From: JAJCYL01 sp963664285
Lineage (GTDB): Bacteria > Bacteroidota > Bacteroidia > Cytophagales > Cyclobacteriaceae
DNA length: 64,000 bases
NCBI GenBank assembly: GCA_963664285.2
Contig: CAXXNX010000055.1
Location: forward strand, 15,607 to 79,606
Direction of reading: 5' to 3'
Part shown: positions 46,278 through 55,195 of the stretch, one piece after another
How the letters are laid out: every line of letters starts with the position of its first letter
Position numbering within the stretch: the first letter of the stretch is position 1
Notes under the pieces: generated by a model
The model's database searches: none
What the model was told of the DNA's origin: nothing
Seen by the model: the letters and a program-made list of their open reading frames with translations, nothing else
Program-made: the position numbers and the translations under genes

Positions 46278-47624
46278 ATGCAAAAAAGGCTTTTCCAACC
46301 CGAATATGGTTTAACTCCAAAATGGTATTTGTTTAAGAGCAGTAAATTGGGTGCAGTTTATGATAGTCTACCGTGGAATCAGTTAGCGGACTGCCTGCCT
46401 GAAGAAAATAACGGACCTGGTGCTCCCCGGTGGTTTTCCTCAAAAGGGATGTTTGCGCTGATGTTTCTTAAGTCCTACCTGAGTATCAGTGATGAGAAAC
46501 TAATAGAACGCTTTAACTCCGATTGGAGCCTACAGTTGTTCTGTGGCAAAATGTTATCAGACACAGAGAAGATTCGAGACAATGCTATCGTAAGCCGCAT
46601 CCGCAGTTATCTGGCTGAGCATACAGACTGGCAACAGCTCCAACAAATATTGATCGAACATTGGAAAAGAGACATGAATAATACCCATGTGCTTTTAATG
46701 GACGCTACCTGTTATGAGAGTTATATCCGTTTTCCTACTGATGTAAAGCTGTTATGGGAATGCTGCCATTGGGTGTTTGAAAAGCAATTGTTCCGATGGT
46801 GTAAAGTAGTGAGAAAGAAAAGGCCTCGCTCCAAATATGTTGAACAAAAGCGCAGACAACGCGATTATGAGAAAAGACGCAGGAAGACCTATAAAGAAGG
46901 ACGTAAGCGTAAAAAAGCCCTGTTGTATCTGCTACACAAGGGGTTGATCCAACTTCAACAAGTTCTCAACGATGCTAAACTGCCACTGCTTAATGAGCAG
47001 GAAAGAGATTACCTGAGAACCATCAAAAAAGTACTTGAACAACAGCAGTTCCTACAAACCCACCCGGCCAAAGAGTTAAAAAACCGCATCGTATCATTGG
47101 CAAAACCCTATGTCAGGCCGATAGTCAGGGGAAAAGAGAACAAAAGAGTTGAGTTTGGCATGAAGGTACATATGCTGCAAGTGGATGGGATCTGCATGAT
47201 TGAGTGTATGAATTTCAACGCTTTCAATGAATCCACCCGGCTCAAGATTAGTACTGTAAAGCACAAACGACACTTTGGAGCACTTAATCAATTGGGAGCT
47301 GACCTGATCTATGCCACAAATGCCAATCGAAGATTTTGCACCAAAAAGAAAATCTTCACTTGCTTTCCTAAGAAAGGCCCCCAACCTCTTACTAAACAAG
47401 ACAGTCGGCTCAGTGGACTCATCGCCAATCAAAGGGCTACAGTGATGGAAGGCAGCTTCGGTGACCACAAAACTCATTACGGGACCAACAGGATTAAAGT
47501 TAAAGGAGAGAAAAATGAAAGACTGTTTGTCTTTTTTGCTGTGATGACCGCTAACGCAGTAAAAATTAGTAAAAGAAAACTATTGCTAAATACAGTTGAT
47601 CCACCATTCCAACAGGCCGCATAA
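46278..47624 (+). CDS. IS5/IS1182-like DDE transposase, copy 2
   Basis: 448 residues, differing from the product of 601-1947 at a single residue that I could find (Tyr to His in YLAEHTDW). All motifs are kept. It appears intact. Confidence 0.9.
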   Translation: MQKRLFQPEYGLTPKWYLFKSSKLGAVYDSLPWNQLADCLPEENNGPGAPRWFSSKGMFALMFLKSYLSISDEKLIERFNSDWSLQLFCGKMLSDTEKIRDNAIVSRIRSYLAEHTDWQQLQQILIEHWKRDMNNTHVLLMDATCYESYIRFPTDVKLLWECCHWVFEKQLFRWCKVVRKKRPRSKYVEQKRRQRDYEKRRRKTYKEGRKRKKALLYLLHKGLIQLQQVLNDAKLPLLNEQERDYLRTIKKVLEQQQFLQTHPAKELKNRIVSLAKPYVRPIVRGKENKRVEFGMKVHMLQVDGICMIECMNFNAFNESTRLKISTVKHKRHFGALNQLGADLIYATNANRRFCTKKKIFTCFPKKGPQPLTKQDSRLSGLIANQRATVMEGSFGDHKTHYGTNRIKVKGEKNERLFVFFAVMTANAVKISKRKLLLNTVDPPFQQAA

Positions 47625-48614
47625 CTAAAAAACAAAAGTCGTTTTCTACTTCAAAGGAAGCACTATGTCTATACACCAAAAACGCACTTTCAAACTCTAT
47701 TTTGTAACAAAAATTGTACTCTTTCAAGAGCAGGTAATCAGTATGATGATCAATCTCTCCTCTATTGAAAATCCTGATCCCATTTTTAACCCCTCTTTCT
47801 TCTCGCTGAACTAATTTTCAAGGACGCCCCATAACAAACCTTTTTAATCAACGCTTGTTGCTGCTTGTTTGTAAATCTTTTGTCATTCCTTGTAGCAGCA
47901 ATCAGATAGTCCATCACTTCTATTAGAAAACCCGCTGTCCCCGCACAGGCATCAATCACTTTAGGTGGATTGGCTATATCACATGCGTGTAATGGATACG
48001 TGTCATAAAATCAACGACAGAGCGAGGTGTAAAGTATTGGCCAAGCTCCTTCCCTCTGACTTCCTGATTTAAGAACCTTTCAAACATACGGCCATTTAAA
48101 TCTTCATCCATGGCACTGAGATTAATGCTCTCAAATCTGATAATTAATTCTTTACATGTACTGGCTCCAAGCCTGAGTTTTTCCCTTGGGTCAAAGATTC
48201 TTTTCTGTCCTTTCTTTATCGAATCTTCAAGCTCATCCCTTAACGTTCTAAAAAGAATGTCCCGTACTGGATGATTTAATGTTTTCTCCGAACTTTTTAG
48301 CCATTCCAGAGTTAAGGGAATTTCATTTCGCGGAACATCTGTGTCTAGGCTTTGACGTTTTTTATCTTCTCTGATTTTTATAAATACAAATTTACAAAAC
48401 TCGTAAAATGCGTCAGTGGGGCTTAGCTTTTCTTTTTTCCAGATCAGGTTGTGGCATTCGTTAAATAAGGTATTTAAATCTGCGGGAGGAATAGTCTCAA
48501 AAATATTTTCACCTCTCTCATGTAGTTTCCTTGTTTTTGTGCTTGATGTAGTTTTTGAGCGTAACAAGGGGTGGGGAGCCGCTTGAAAAATCTTCAAGCC
48601 TTAGGGTTACTAAA

Positions 48615-48822
48615 GGGCCTGATCGGTCATGAGGATACAACGCGGTCATCAGGCCATTAGTGATGAGCAGCCATTCAATCCCTTTTTCTCCGTTCTTGAG
48701 TTTCTGGTTGTGACTTAAGGGCCTGATCGGTCATGAGGATACAACGCGGTCATCAGGCCATTAGTGATGAGCAGCCATTCAATCCCTTTTTCTCCGTTCT
48801 TGAGTTTCTGGTTGTGACTTAA
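48615..48822. repeat. 104 bp tandem duplication in the restriction gene
   Basis: 48615-48718 is repeated exactly at 48719-48822 (GGGCCTGATCGGTCATGAGG ... GGTTGTGACTTAA). The unit is not a multiple of three, so the second copy shifts the frame and brings in TAA after HDRSGP. Confidence 0.95.
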
Positions 48823-49234
48823 AGCATAACTCGCCGCCTGTCCCCAATGTGATTCGATATTTTCTGTCGTAGTTTTGGCTTCCACTATAGTACTGGCAAA
48901 TCCTTCGGGATCATGCAGTAAGAAATCAATTTCAAGTTCCCTTTTCTTGGAACCTTCGGACCCAATTAGTTTAGGAACATTTTCTTTAGGGAAGATAGCC
49001 TCATTTGGATAGCCTAGTTCGTTGAGAAGGGGAGCAACAAATCTTGTCTCAACTTGTGCTTCATTCTTTAGTTTTCTGGAATCAAGAGAAAACAGTGTGC
49101 TATATGACATCTGCTTGAGTTACTATGTTGATTTATAGTAATAATACTTTGATAGACTGGAAATCACAAGGCTGATAATTGTTATATGGTTTTCCTATAG
49201 TCTTATAGGAGTACAGAATACTTAAGCCCGTATC

Positions 49235-49474
49235 TTATAACTGCGTATTATTATCATTTGTATTGTCTACGGTCGAAGTTTTACTTGCAAGAGTTTCACC
49301 CCCGGCCGTATAGCCGGTACTTGAAACTTCATTTGCACTGACATCATCAATAAATTCCTGGGTGTCGATATTAGTAGTATGAGTGCTATTTAAGATCATA
49401 CATTTAATAGTGTCAACAAGCCAATCAATATCGCCGTCTCCGAATTTCTTTTTTGCTGTGTTTACTACTGACAT
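49235..49474 (-). pseudogene. Phage structural protein, 3' end lost
   Basis: 79 residues, MSVVNTAKKKFGDGDIDWLV ... SSTGYTAGGETLASKTSTVD. This is the N-terminal half of a phage protein family that normally continues for another 60-70 residues. Here it ends NTNDNNTQL just where the upstream region of the restriction gene begins, so the insertion cut it. Confidence 0.6.
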
Positions 49475-49488
49475 AATTATTTTATTTT

Positions 49489-49875
49489 TTAAGTCACATT
49501 TTCCTCCACCACGAAAGCAGAAGTTTTGATTAATGTCTTTTTCGGTGTAGAGGTGGTAAACGTCGCCACCATGTTATAATAGTATGTTCTACCCGCTGAA
49601 AGGCTTGAAAGATCAGCAGGGTTCGGAACTACAAATGTGATTACATTAGCTGACCTGGTTAGTTTGGCGTTTGTTATACTGAACGTAACCAAAACTGTGC
49701 CGCCAGGTGTTGACGTTATACTCATTACAATAGTTGCTACCCCACCATGTTGGGTAAAATCAAAAATCGTAAATCCGTCCTCTTGCAGAAAGGTGAGCGT
49801 CTTATCAACAATCTAATCACCCTTCAAATAAGTGAGGGCTAATTTCACGCCAACTGAAAGGTTGAAATTTGCCAT
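49489..49875 (-). pseudogene. Phage structural protein with an in-frame amber codon
   Basis: ATG 49875 begins MANFNLSVGVKLALTYLKGD, then TAG, then continues in the same frame IVDKTLTFLQEDGFTIFDFT ... MSITSTPGGTVLVTFSITNA to 49489. Its start overlaps the stop of the upstream gene (TAATG), supporting ATG 49875. Either a nonsense mutation or a late start at MSITSTPGG. Function unknown; a beta-rich minor virion protein is likely. Confidence 0.55.
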
Positions 49876-50426
49876 TACCTTACCGTTACCGTGTTTATGA
49901 TAATCGCCTCTTCGCCCTGGTCTATTTGTGGATCTGAACAGACCCATAAAGTATATGCTGCTGACTTTCCAGCTACACGGTTCAAATACCTTTCTACTTC
50001 CACCCAATATGCTTCGGCTGATTTCCGCAAATGGGTATACATATTGCGGTTTCTCTGTTCATCGCTTTTTCGCATATTCTGACCTTCCAACCCCTGATAA
50101 CCTAGTGCGGTATCAGTGTCCTGTCCAACATAACGGTAACGTGCGGCCGCGAAAAATGCCAATACTTTATTCGCTCCCGGGTTGGTGTAGTTCTTGCTCT
50201 TCCAACTGTAATTATATTCATTCAATAAATTGGGGTACGTGCCCCCTCCGGCTGAAGTTGCGGTAATGTCCCTTAACATTTCATTATAAAGATCCTCTCC
50301 TAATAGCGGTTTCAGGTCTTCGAATTGTGCGGCTTCAATATAGCTGTTGAATTCAACTCCGTGTGGGTGGGCCGGATTGATCGGGATTATTTCTTTTATA
50401 TCATTAACATCTATCCAAAGGGCCAT
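49875..50426 (-). CDS. Phage head-tail connector-like protein (DUF6712-type)
   Basis: 183 residues beginning MALWIDVNDIKEIIPINPAH. Core motifs AAQFEDLKPLLGEDLYNEML and KVLAFFAAARYRYVGQDTDT match a Bacteroidota phage family thought to act in head completion. It overlaps the next gene by the TAATG junction. Intact. Confidence 0.55.
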   Translation of the reverse strand: MALWIDVNDIKEIIPINPAHPHGVEFNSYIEAAQFEDLKPLLGEDLYNEMLRDITATSAGGGTYPNLLNEYNYSWKSKNYTNPGANKVLAFFAAARYRYVGQDTDTALGYQGLEGQNMRKSDEQRNRNMYTHLRKSAEAYWVEVERYLNRVAGKSAAYTLWVCSDPQIDQGEEAIIINTVTVR

Positions 50427-50431
50427 CCTGG

Positions 50432-50827
50432 CTACGAGTTATAAACCTGTAATTTAACGATAATGACAAATTTATCGGTTGCGGCTGTCAATAATATATC
50501 ATTAGTAAGCCCGTTCACACCTCTTTTCACACTCAATACCTGGGCGTTATAGCTTACGGTGTGGGTTGGTAAGGTCTGAGGCAAATCCCGGAGTACGGCG
50601 TCCAGAAAGGCGTCAATAGCGGAGACTAACGAGGTTCCAATCAATGCATCAAACGCGGTGACCTTGTTAGCGTTTACGTCCGTACTGGCAGTTATATTGA
50701 AAGTTACCTGACGGTTAATATCTTCATCCCCTAATGATGACGGTGTAAGCGGTTGCGTGTGTCCTGCCGGCGCAAAGTCTGTATTTACTCCCGATGACAG
50801 ATAAACTCTTTTTGTTCCGAGTGCCAT
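50432..50827 (-). CDS. Phage structural protein, unassigned
   Basis: 131 residues, beta-rich, no signal or membrane segment (MALGTKRVYLSSGVNTDFAP, NEDINRQ-like centre, RGVNGLTNDILLTAATDKFV). It lies 1 base after the gene at 50828 and 5 bases before the next. Probably a minor virion or tail-completion protein. Confidence 0.55.
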   Translation of the reverse strand: MALGTKRVYLSSGVNTDFAPAGHTQPLTPSSLGDEDINRQVTFNITASTDVNANKVTAFDALIGTSLVSAIDAFLDAVLRDLPQTLPTHTVSYNAQVLSVKRGVNGLTNDILLTAATDKFVIIVKLQVYNS

Positions 50828-51010
50828 TTAATTTTCCTTTTCGTAAATCAATTCAGCAATATTCTGAATCGGTCTTAATTTATTGTTGGCTGGATTTTCT
50901 CTGTCCAGCTTTTTGTATTGTACGTTTTTCAATCCCAATTCCAAAGCATGAGCAACTAGCTCTTTCATAGACATTTTGATTATTTGGGCTATCCGTTGCT
51001 CTTTGGTCAT
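50828..51010 (-). CDS. Small phage protein
   Basis: 60 residues, MTKEQRIAQIIKMSMKELVA ... NKLRPIQNIAELIYEKEN, helical and charged, overlapping the upstream gene by 4 bases (ATGA). Unassigned. Confidence 0.55.
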   Translation of the reverse strand: MTKEQRIAQIIKMSMKELVAHALELGLKNVQYKKLDRENPANNKLRPIQNIAELIYEKEN

Positions 51011-51516
51011 AGTTGAGATTCAGCTTTGAGTATTGTTTTTGCCAGTTCACTGCCTTTTTTCTCCCCTACTTTTATGCCCCTAATCTTGGCCCTTTCTTTT
51101 AGCTGTGCATAATCCATATCTGTTAATTCAGCTAATGCTTCATCCTGCCGTTGCTGTGCGGCTAAGGCTTCAGCTTCACGCGCTGATTCACCATTATCAC
51201 CGACTGGTGTGGGTTTTGCTACTTCTTTCAGATTTTCGGAAATCTTTGACTGCTCCTGGTTACGTGCCTCCCTCGAATTGCTTTTACTGGTTGACAAATC
51301 TTTGGCTGCTTCCTGCTTTCTGGCTTCTCTGATTTTTTTCTTACCGGGTGACAGATCTTTGGCCGCTTCCCGGTTGCGGTGCTTTTCCTTGCCTTCCTTC
51401 AGGGCGGCTATAATTTCTACCTGCTCCCTGGCTTTTGATTCCCGTTGCTTATCACGTTTTACTTTGATTTTTTTAGCTATTTCAACCGGGTCCGGCTTGT
51501 TAATTCTCTCAGCCAT
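51007..51516 (-). CDS. Charged coiled-coil phage protein with SAP/HeH-like C-terminus
   Basis: 169 residues. The middle is low-complexity with repeats of EAAKDLS and KxREARxQE, and the C-terminus (LTDMDYAQLKERAKIRGIKV GEKKG) resembles the HeH/SAP helix-extended-helix motif seen in phage scaffold or head proteins. Probably an assembly protein. Confidence 0.55.
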   Translation of the reverse strand: MAERINKPDPVEIAKKIKVKRDKQRESKAREQVEIIAALKEGKEKHRNREAAKDLSPGKKKIREARKQEAAKDLSTSKSNSREARNQEQSKISENLKEVAKPTPVGDNGESAREAEALAAQQRQDEALAELTDMDYAQLKERAKIRGIKVGEKKGSELAKTILKAESQL

Positions 51517-51544
51517 TATCAGACAATGTTAAATTTAAGGACTA

Positions 51545-52146
51545 CTATGCTAACAAGTTCGTCCAAACGTCGGTCTTGGTTGTGGCATAGTTGGTATTCA
51601 TATATATGTGCGGTGGAACTGCCTCGCTGAATCCCTCCGGCGTGGTTAAATTTAATACGGTTGCCCCATCATTCTCGTTTCCGTCATCGGTAAAGTCAGC
51701 GACTACCAAACCATGATCATAACCGTAAAACATAAAGGCATCTTCGCGGGCGGTGCCTTTCCACTTCCTTTCCAGGACTATGAATACATGACCGCCCCCA
51801 TAATCCAATCCTTGATCGATTCCCTCGTTTCTACACTAGGATCTAAAATCTTGACTCCATTAACAAAGTGCATACATCCTGCCCTTGTATCGGCCGAATT
51901 AGTATAATTATACCCTCCACTGATCTGACGTTTATCGCCAATTCCATTAACCAACACTGCGGCCGCACTTGGTACGATGTCCGATATTAATGACTCTGGC
52001 TGGGTGCCGTCTAGTGTTATGTCAGTGAGCGGGTCTAGTGTTCCGCCTGGAATGATCAACGCATCTTGACGAAATCCGCTATGTGGATAGTTCGCGACGT
52101 CCCTTGATACTGCTGCTGCTGCTATTTCACTAATTACATTTACCAT
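51545..52146 (-). pseudogene. Phage structural protein with one frameshift
   Basis: First frame 52146 to 51778 (MVNVISEIAAAAVSRDVANY, SLISDIVPSAAAVLVNGIGD, NGVKILDPSVETRESIKDWI), second frame to 51545 (LERKWKGTAREDAFMFYGYD, PEGFSEAVPPHIYMNTNYAT). One indel near 51790 joins them into about 200 residues. It lies between a MITE and the scaffold-like gene. Role unknown. Confidence 0.6.
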
Positions 52147-52217
52147 GATATTACCTTTTTATTTTGTTCTTCTATAACACGCTTAATCAAATATAAGTAA
52201 TTCCAATTTGCTTAACT

Positions 52218-52381
52218 AGTGTCTCTAAGAAAACACACCTAAATTAAAAATTATTCTTATGGTCGATCTTTCCATTTTTTCTAATCGATTGATACTCAGG
52301 TATTAACTCATAGAAAGAAAATGAAAATCTCATCCATAATAATTCATTTTATAAAAAAAGGGCTGTTTTCTTAGAGACACT
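52218..52381. mobile_element. MITE copy 2 (164 bp)
   Basis: Apparently identical to the copy at 4100-4263, with a 4 bp duplication AACT at 52214-52217 and 52382-52385. It lies at the 3' end of a phage gene and supplies that gene's present stop codon (TAG). Confidence 0.92.
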
Positions 52382-53297
52382 AACTAAATAAAACCCTCGT
52401 TGCTGAATCGTGCCGGTTTTGGAAATCACTTTCTTTCAAACTGATCACTACCGACGGGTTGCCCCATGCAGCCCCGAATGTTGCGTAATTATGGGTTAAT
52501 CTTTCATCGCCTACGACATCCACCTCGTCTATAGTTACCGAATCGTGCCCCAGGATCAGATTGATTTTCTGAATTATCCAAGCCGGCATTAGTTCCACTA
52601 ATTCCAGGGTCCGACGTTCGGTCGTAACATCATTTATCTTGGTGAAAGTTGAGGTGGCGCTTAAAATATTCTCGACCTCTGCTTCGTCGGCCGGCTTCAT
52701 AAAATCAGCTTTCAGCCTGAATTGCATTACTACTCCGCTCCGGTAATCAATACCAAAATTTGGTTCGTTGTTGTAATACTTGAATAACACGGTGTTTTTC
52801 CATCGTTCCCGGATCTCGATAATTTCACTCTCTACCTCATAGTTGGCAGATCCGTCGTTCATTGCTCCCCGGCCAATCAGTTTGTATTTTCCTGGCGATA
52901 CGGTTAACGCGTAACGTCCTTCCAGAACTTCGTAACCTGACTCAATGGCGATCACTTCGGTTGCACTTCCGTCTGAGCCTTCGAATTCAATTGAACCTGC
53001 ATCCTCATATTCTGGTGAAACGCCGTCCTCAAACAATACCGGATCAATATCGGAATCTGTGATTACCACTTCGCCGGTCGGACATCTGACCAGTTCAATG
53101 ATATTTGTGTCAAAACTTGAATCAAATTGAAAATGAATGGTGTCTTTCTGTTCGAACGGCTGGCAATAACTCCTGACATTTGGCCGGCTGAATTCATGGA
53201 ATAGCAAATTGTCCGGGTCATGGTAATTCAATCCGACCATTGCGGTTCTAATAATGCGAACCGGGTTGGCTTTAGAAAAGCGGAGAATTGTGCTCAT
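52380..53297 (-). CDS. Phage tail-region protein, 3' end altered by a MITE
   Basis: 305 residues, MSTILRFSKANPVRIIRTAM ... SIDYRSGVV-like beta-rich body (FGIDYRSGVVMQFRLKADFM, LELVELMPAWIIQKINLILG). The last codons and stop come from the MITE end, so a few native C-terminal residues may be missing. The start lies 3 bases after the stop of the upstream gene. Likely a tail or baseplate component. Confidence 0.6.
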   Translation of the reverse strand: MSTILRFSKANPVRIIRTAMVGLNYHDPDNLLFHEFSRPNVRSYCQPFEQKDTIHFQFDSSFDTNIIELVRCPTGEVVITDSDIDPVLFEDGVSPEYEDAGSIEFEGSDGSATEVIAIESGYEVLEGRYALTVSPGKYKLIGRGAMNDGSANYEVESEIIEIRERWKNTVLFKYYNNEPNFGIDYRSGVVMQFRLKADFMKPADEAEVENILSATSTFTKINDVTTERRTLELVELMPAWIIQKINLILGHDSVTIDEVDVVGDERLTHNYATFGAAWGNPSVVISLKESDFQNRHDSATRVLFS

Positions 53298-53406
53298 TGG
53301 TTAATTTCTATGCTCAAAGATCCATTGTCTTGTAGCATTACTGTAAATACCGATTGCCATCCTGCTTGTTGTTCCTATGTTCACATCTCTCGCTTGGTTT
53401 ATTTTA

Positions 53407-54432
53407 TTGAAGTAGGCATATAATAAATAATGATTTTGACTCTAAAAACAGCTTGAAATACTTTGTTAAGTCACTGATATTCAGTATATTAATATCAATT
53501 AAGAGTAAAAGTTAAATTTCAAGATATGGAGAAAAAGTATGAAAGTCTAACACTTTTCGAGTTTCAGGAGAAATTCCCCGATAACGACAGTTGCCAAGAA
53601 TACCTGGCCGAATTGAAATGGCCCAAAGGGTTTAAATGTGAGAGGTGTGGCCATGACCGGTATTGCGGTGGGAAGCTGCAGCATACACGGCAATGCACTA
53701 AATGCAAGTATCAGGCTACTCCCACTAGTAGCACCCTATTCCACAAGGTTAAATTCCCACTTTTAAAGGCTTTTTATATTGTTTACTACATGAGTACAAA
53801 TAAAAAAGGAATTGCTTCTACTGAACTGAGCCGAAAACTGGGGTTGCGCCAAAAAACCTGCTGGCTGTTCCAACACAAGGTTATGAAAGCAATGGCCAGC
53901 AGTGGCAAATACCCGCTAATGGGCAAAGTAGAAGTCGATGAAACGGTAGTAGGAGAACAGGAAGAAGGTGTTGTAGGGCGTCAGAATAACCGAAAAAGGC
54001 AGGTTTTAGTTGCAATTGAGAAGAAAGGCAGAGGAGTTAGCCGAATGTATGCCAGGATAATTGACAATGCAGGTACCAGGCAGCTAAAGCCTTTTTTCGA
54101 AGATCATATATCCTGTCGGGCTAATATCAAAACCGATAAGTGGAGGGGATACATGCCCTTAAAAAATAAATACAGCCTCCTGGTTCAAACCGACAGTGGA
54201 AAGAAGGGTAAGAACTTCCCAGACTTACACAGGACAATTATGATGTTCAAGGCCTGGCTTAGAGGTATCCATCATTCCGTAGATAACCTTCAGGCATACA
54301 TTGACCAATATTGTTATAGGTTTAACCGCAGTCAGATGAAAGGCGGGAATATTTGATAATCTGTTGGACAGAATGGTGAATCATAAGCCTGTCCTTATAA
54401 AATGATTTGTATTTATTAAATGCCTACTTCAA
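53407..54432 (+). mobile_element. IS1595-family element, copy 1
   Basis: 1026 bp with inverted ends TTGAAGTAGGCAT / ATGCCTACTTCAA and an 8 bp duplication TTATTTTA (53399-53406 and 54433-54440), the usual size for IS1595. Excision restores a phage gene. Confidence 0.92.
53526..54356 (+). CDS. ISXO2-type IS1595 transposase, C-terminus shifted
   Basis: 276 residues. Zinc ribbon (CERCGHDRYCGG ... CTKCKYQ), a helical region, and an ISXO2-like DDE domain (MGKVEVDETVVGEQEEG, SCRANIKTDKWRGYM, HHSVDNLQAYIDQYCYRFN). An extra G near 54348 relative to copy 2 gives the end KGGNI instead of KGGIFDNLLDRMVNH, so about 15 residues are lost. The catalytic residues are retained. Confidence 0.88.
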   Translation: MEKKYESLTLFEFQEKFPDNDSCQEYLAELKWPKGFKCERCGHDRYCGGKLQHTRQCTKCKYQATPTSSTLFHKVKFPLLKAFYIVYYMSTNKKGIASTELSRKLGLRQKTCWLFQHKVMKAMASSGKYPLMGKVEVDETVVGEQEEGVVGRQNNRKRQVLVAIEKKGRGVSRMYARIIDNAGTRQLKPFFEDHISCRANIKTDKWRGYMPLKNKYSLLVQTDSGKKGKNFPDLHRTIMMFKAWLRGIHHSVDNLQAYIDQYCYRFNRSQMKGGNI

Positions 54433-54598
54433 TTATTTTAATATTCCCCGCATTGTGTTTTATGGTAACATCTCTAAGTGTGTGCCGGAATAATAAATCA
54501 CCATCTGCCCCGCCATTTATAGTATTAAGATCATCTGAGCTGGCATTGTTTTGGGTATCAATATGAAAACTCCTTGTTACGGTAATTCGTTTTTATGG

Positions 54599-55183
54599 TC
54601 AGTTCAGTGGGTACGCCTTCAATTTGCTCCTGAAATCTTGTCCTTTAATAGCGTCAACCGGACCGGTATCATCTTCATCAACAATCGTTTTGACTCTTAA
54701 TTGTGTGTTCGCTCCGTCAATGGTGACTATATCTTTCAGCCATACAATGTCAGTAACGTCAACTATTGCTGATCCGCTTGCTCCATCGGCTAAATCCAGT
54801 GTCTTGTACATTCCGTCTTCGGTCGCGCTTAATTCCAGGGTCATCGTATCAACTTCTGTGTCTGAACCGGTGTTTATCTTATAAATGGTTCCGTTGATAA
54901 TTGCATAAAATGACCGGTTAACGGTGTATACAGCCCCGACTTTAGTCAGAGCGGTGGTATCGTCTAAAGCAATAAAATCTGTGGTTGGGGCGGCTAAATG
55001 AAAGACACCATTCATTATGCGAAAAATTGCATCATCGATTAAATCCTTGATCAATGACATATTTACCGGGTTGTCCTTTGTGCTGTCCGGTGTCGCATCT
55101 TCATCCCATATTGAAGCAACAAAACTCCTGAGAAGCCCTGCTAACGTGGTGACTTTAGTTCCTTTTAAACTTCGTTTGGTCAT
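54599..55183 (-). CDS. Phage tail-region protein, unassigned
   Basis: 194 residues, MTKRSLKGTKVTTLAGLLRS ... FRIMNGVFHLAAPTTDFIAL ... GPVDAIKGQDFRSKLKAYPL. Beta-rich with no membrane segment; probably a tail or baseplate protein. It ends 13 bases before the next large tail gene's end in transcription order and is followed by the IS1595-split gene in the same frame. Confidence 0.55.
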   Translation of the reverse strand: MTKRSLKGTKVTTLAGLLRSFVASIWDEDATPDSTKDNPVNMSLIKDLIDDAIFRIMNGVFHLAAPTTDFIALDDTTALTKVGAVYTVNRSFYAIINGTIYKINTGSDTEVDTMTLELSATEDGMYKTLDLADGASGSAIVDVTDIVWLKDIVTIDGANTQLRVKTIVDEDDTGPVDAIKGQDFRSKLKAYPLN

Positions 55184-55195
55184 GACCCTATGGTT

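Larger units (their letters stand above)
46125..47829 (+). mobile_element. IS5/IS1182-like insertion sequence, copy 2
   Basis: 1705 bp, nearly identical to 448-2153, with the same inverted repeats and a perfect 7 bp duplication CATAACA (46118-46124 and 47830-47836). It lies in the methyltransferase part of the restriction gene, in opposite orientation. The internal terminator is at 46190-46233. Confidence 0.93.
44727..49110 (-). pseudogene. Fused restriction-methylation-specificity enzyme, multiply broken
   Basis: From 49110: an HSDR_N-like nuclease domain with the PD-(D/E)xK pattern (KRELEIDFLLHDPEGF, TIVEAKTTTENIE); a linker domain (SPTDAFYEFCKFVFIKI, GQYFTPRSVVDFMTRI); an N6-adenine methyltransferase core (VIDACAGTAGFLIE motif I, LVLSNPPFSM motif IV); and a C-terminal specificity-like region (KYIEIGDVTPYGLIVSHI, RKGDVLVAINNSSRG). 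The whole, about 900 residues, resembles single-chain type IIG/I-like enzymes. Lesions: a 104 bp tandem duplication (48615-48822), frameshifts near 48520 and 47990, and an IS at 46125-47829 whose removal gives ...VCYECLFGVEGNERV. It interrupts phage structural genes. Confidence 0.82.
53301..54595 (-). pseudogene. Phage structural protein split by IS1595
   Basis: Removing IS1595 (53407-54432) and one TTATTTTA duplication gives RSFHIDTQNNASSDDLNTIN ... TIKHNAGNIKINQARDVNIG ... IYSNATRQWIFEHRN to a stop at 53301-53303. The NAGNI...W pattern is typical of small phage tail proteins. No ATG is seen: the frame continues upstream through two stops into the gene at 54599, so the start is unclear or lost. 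Confidence 0.6.
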
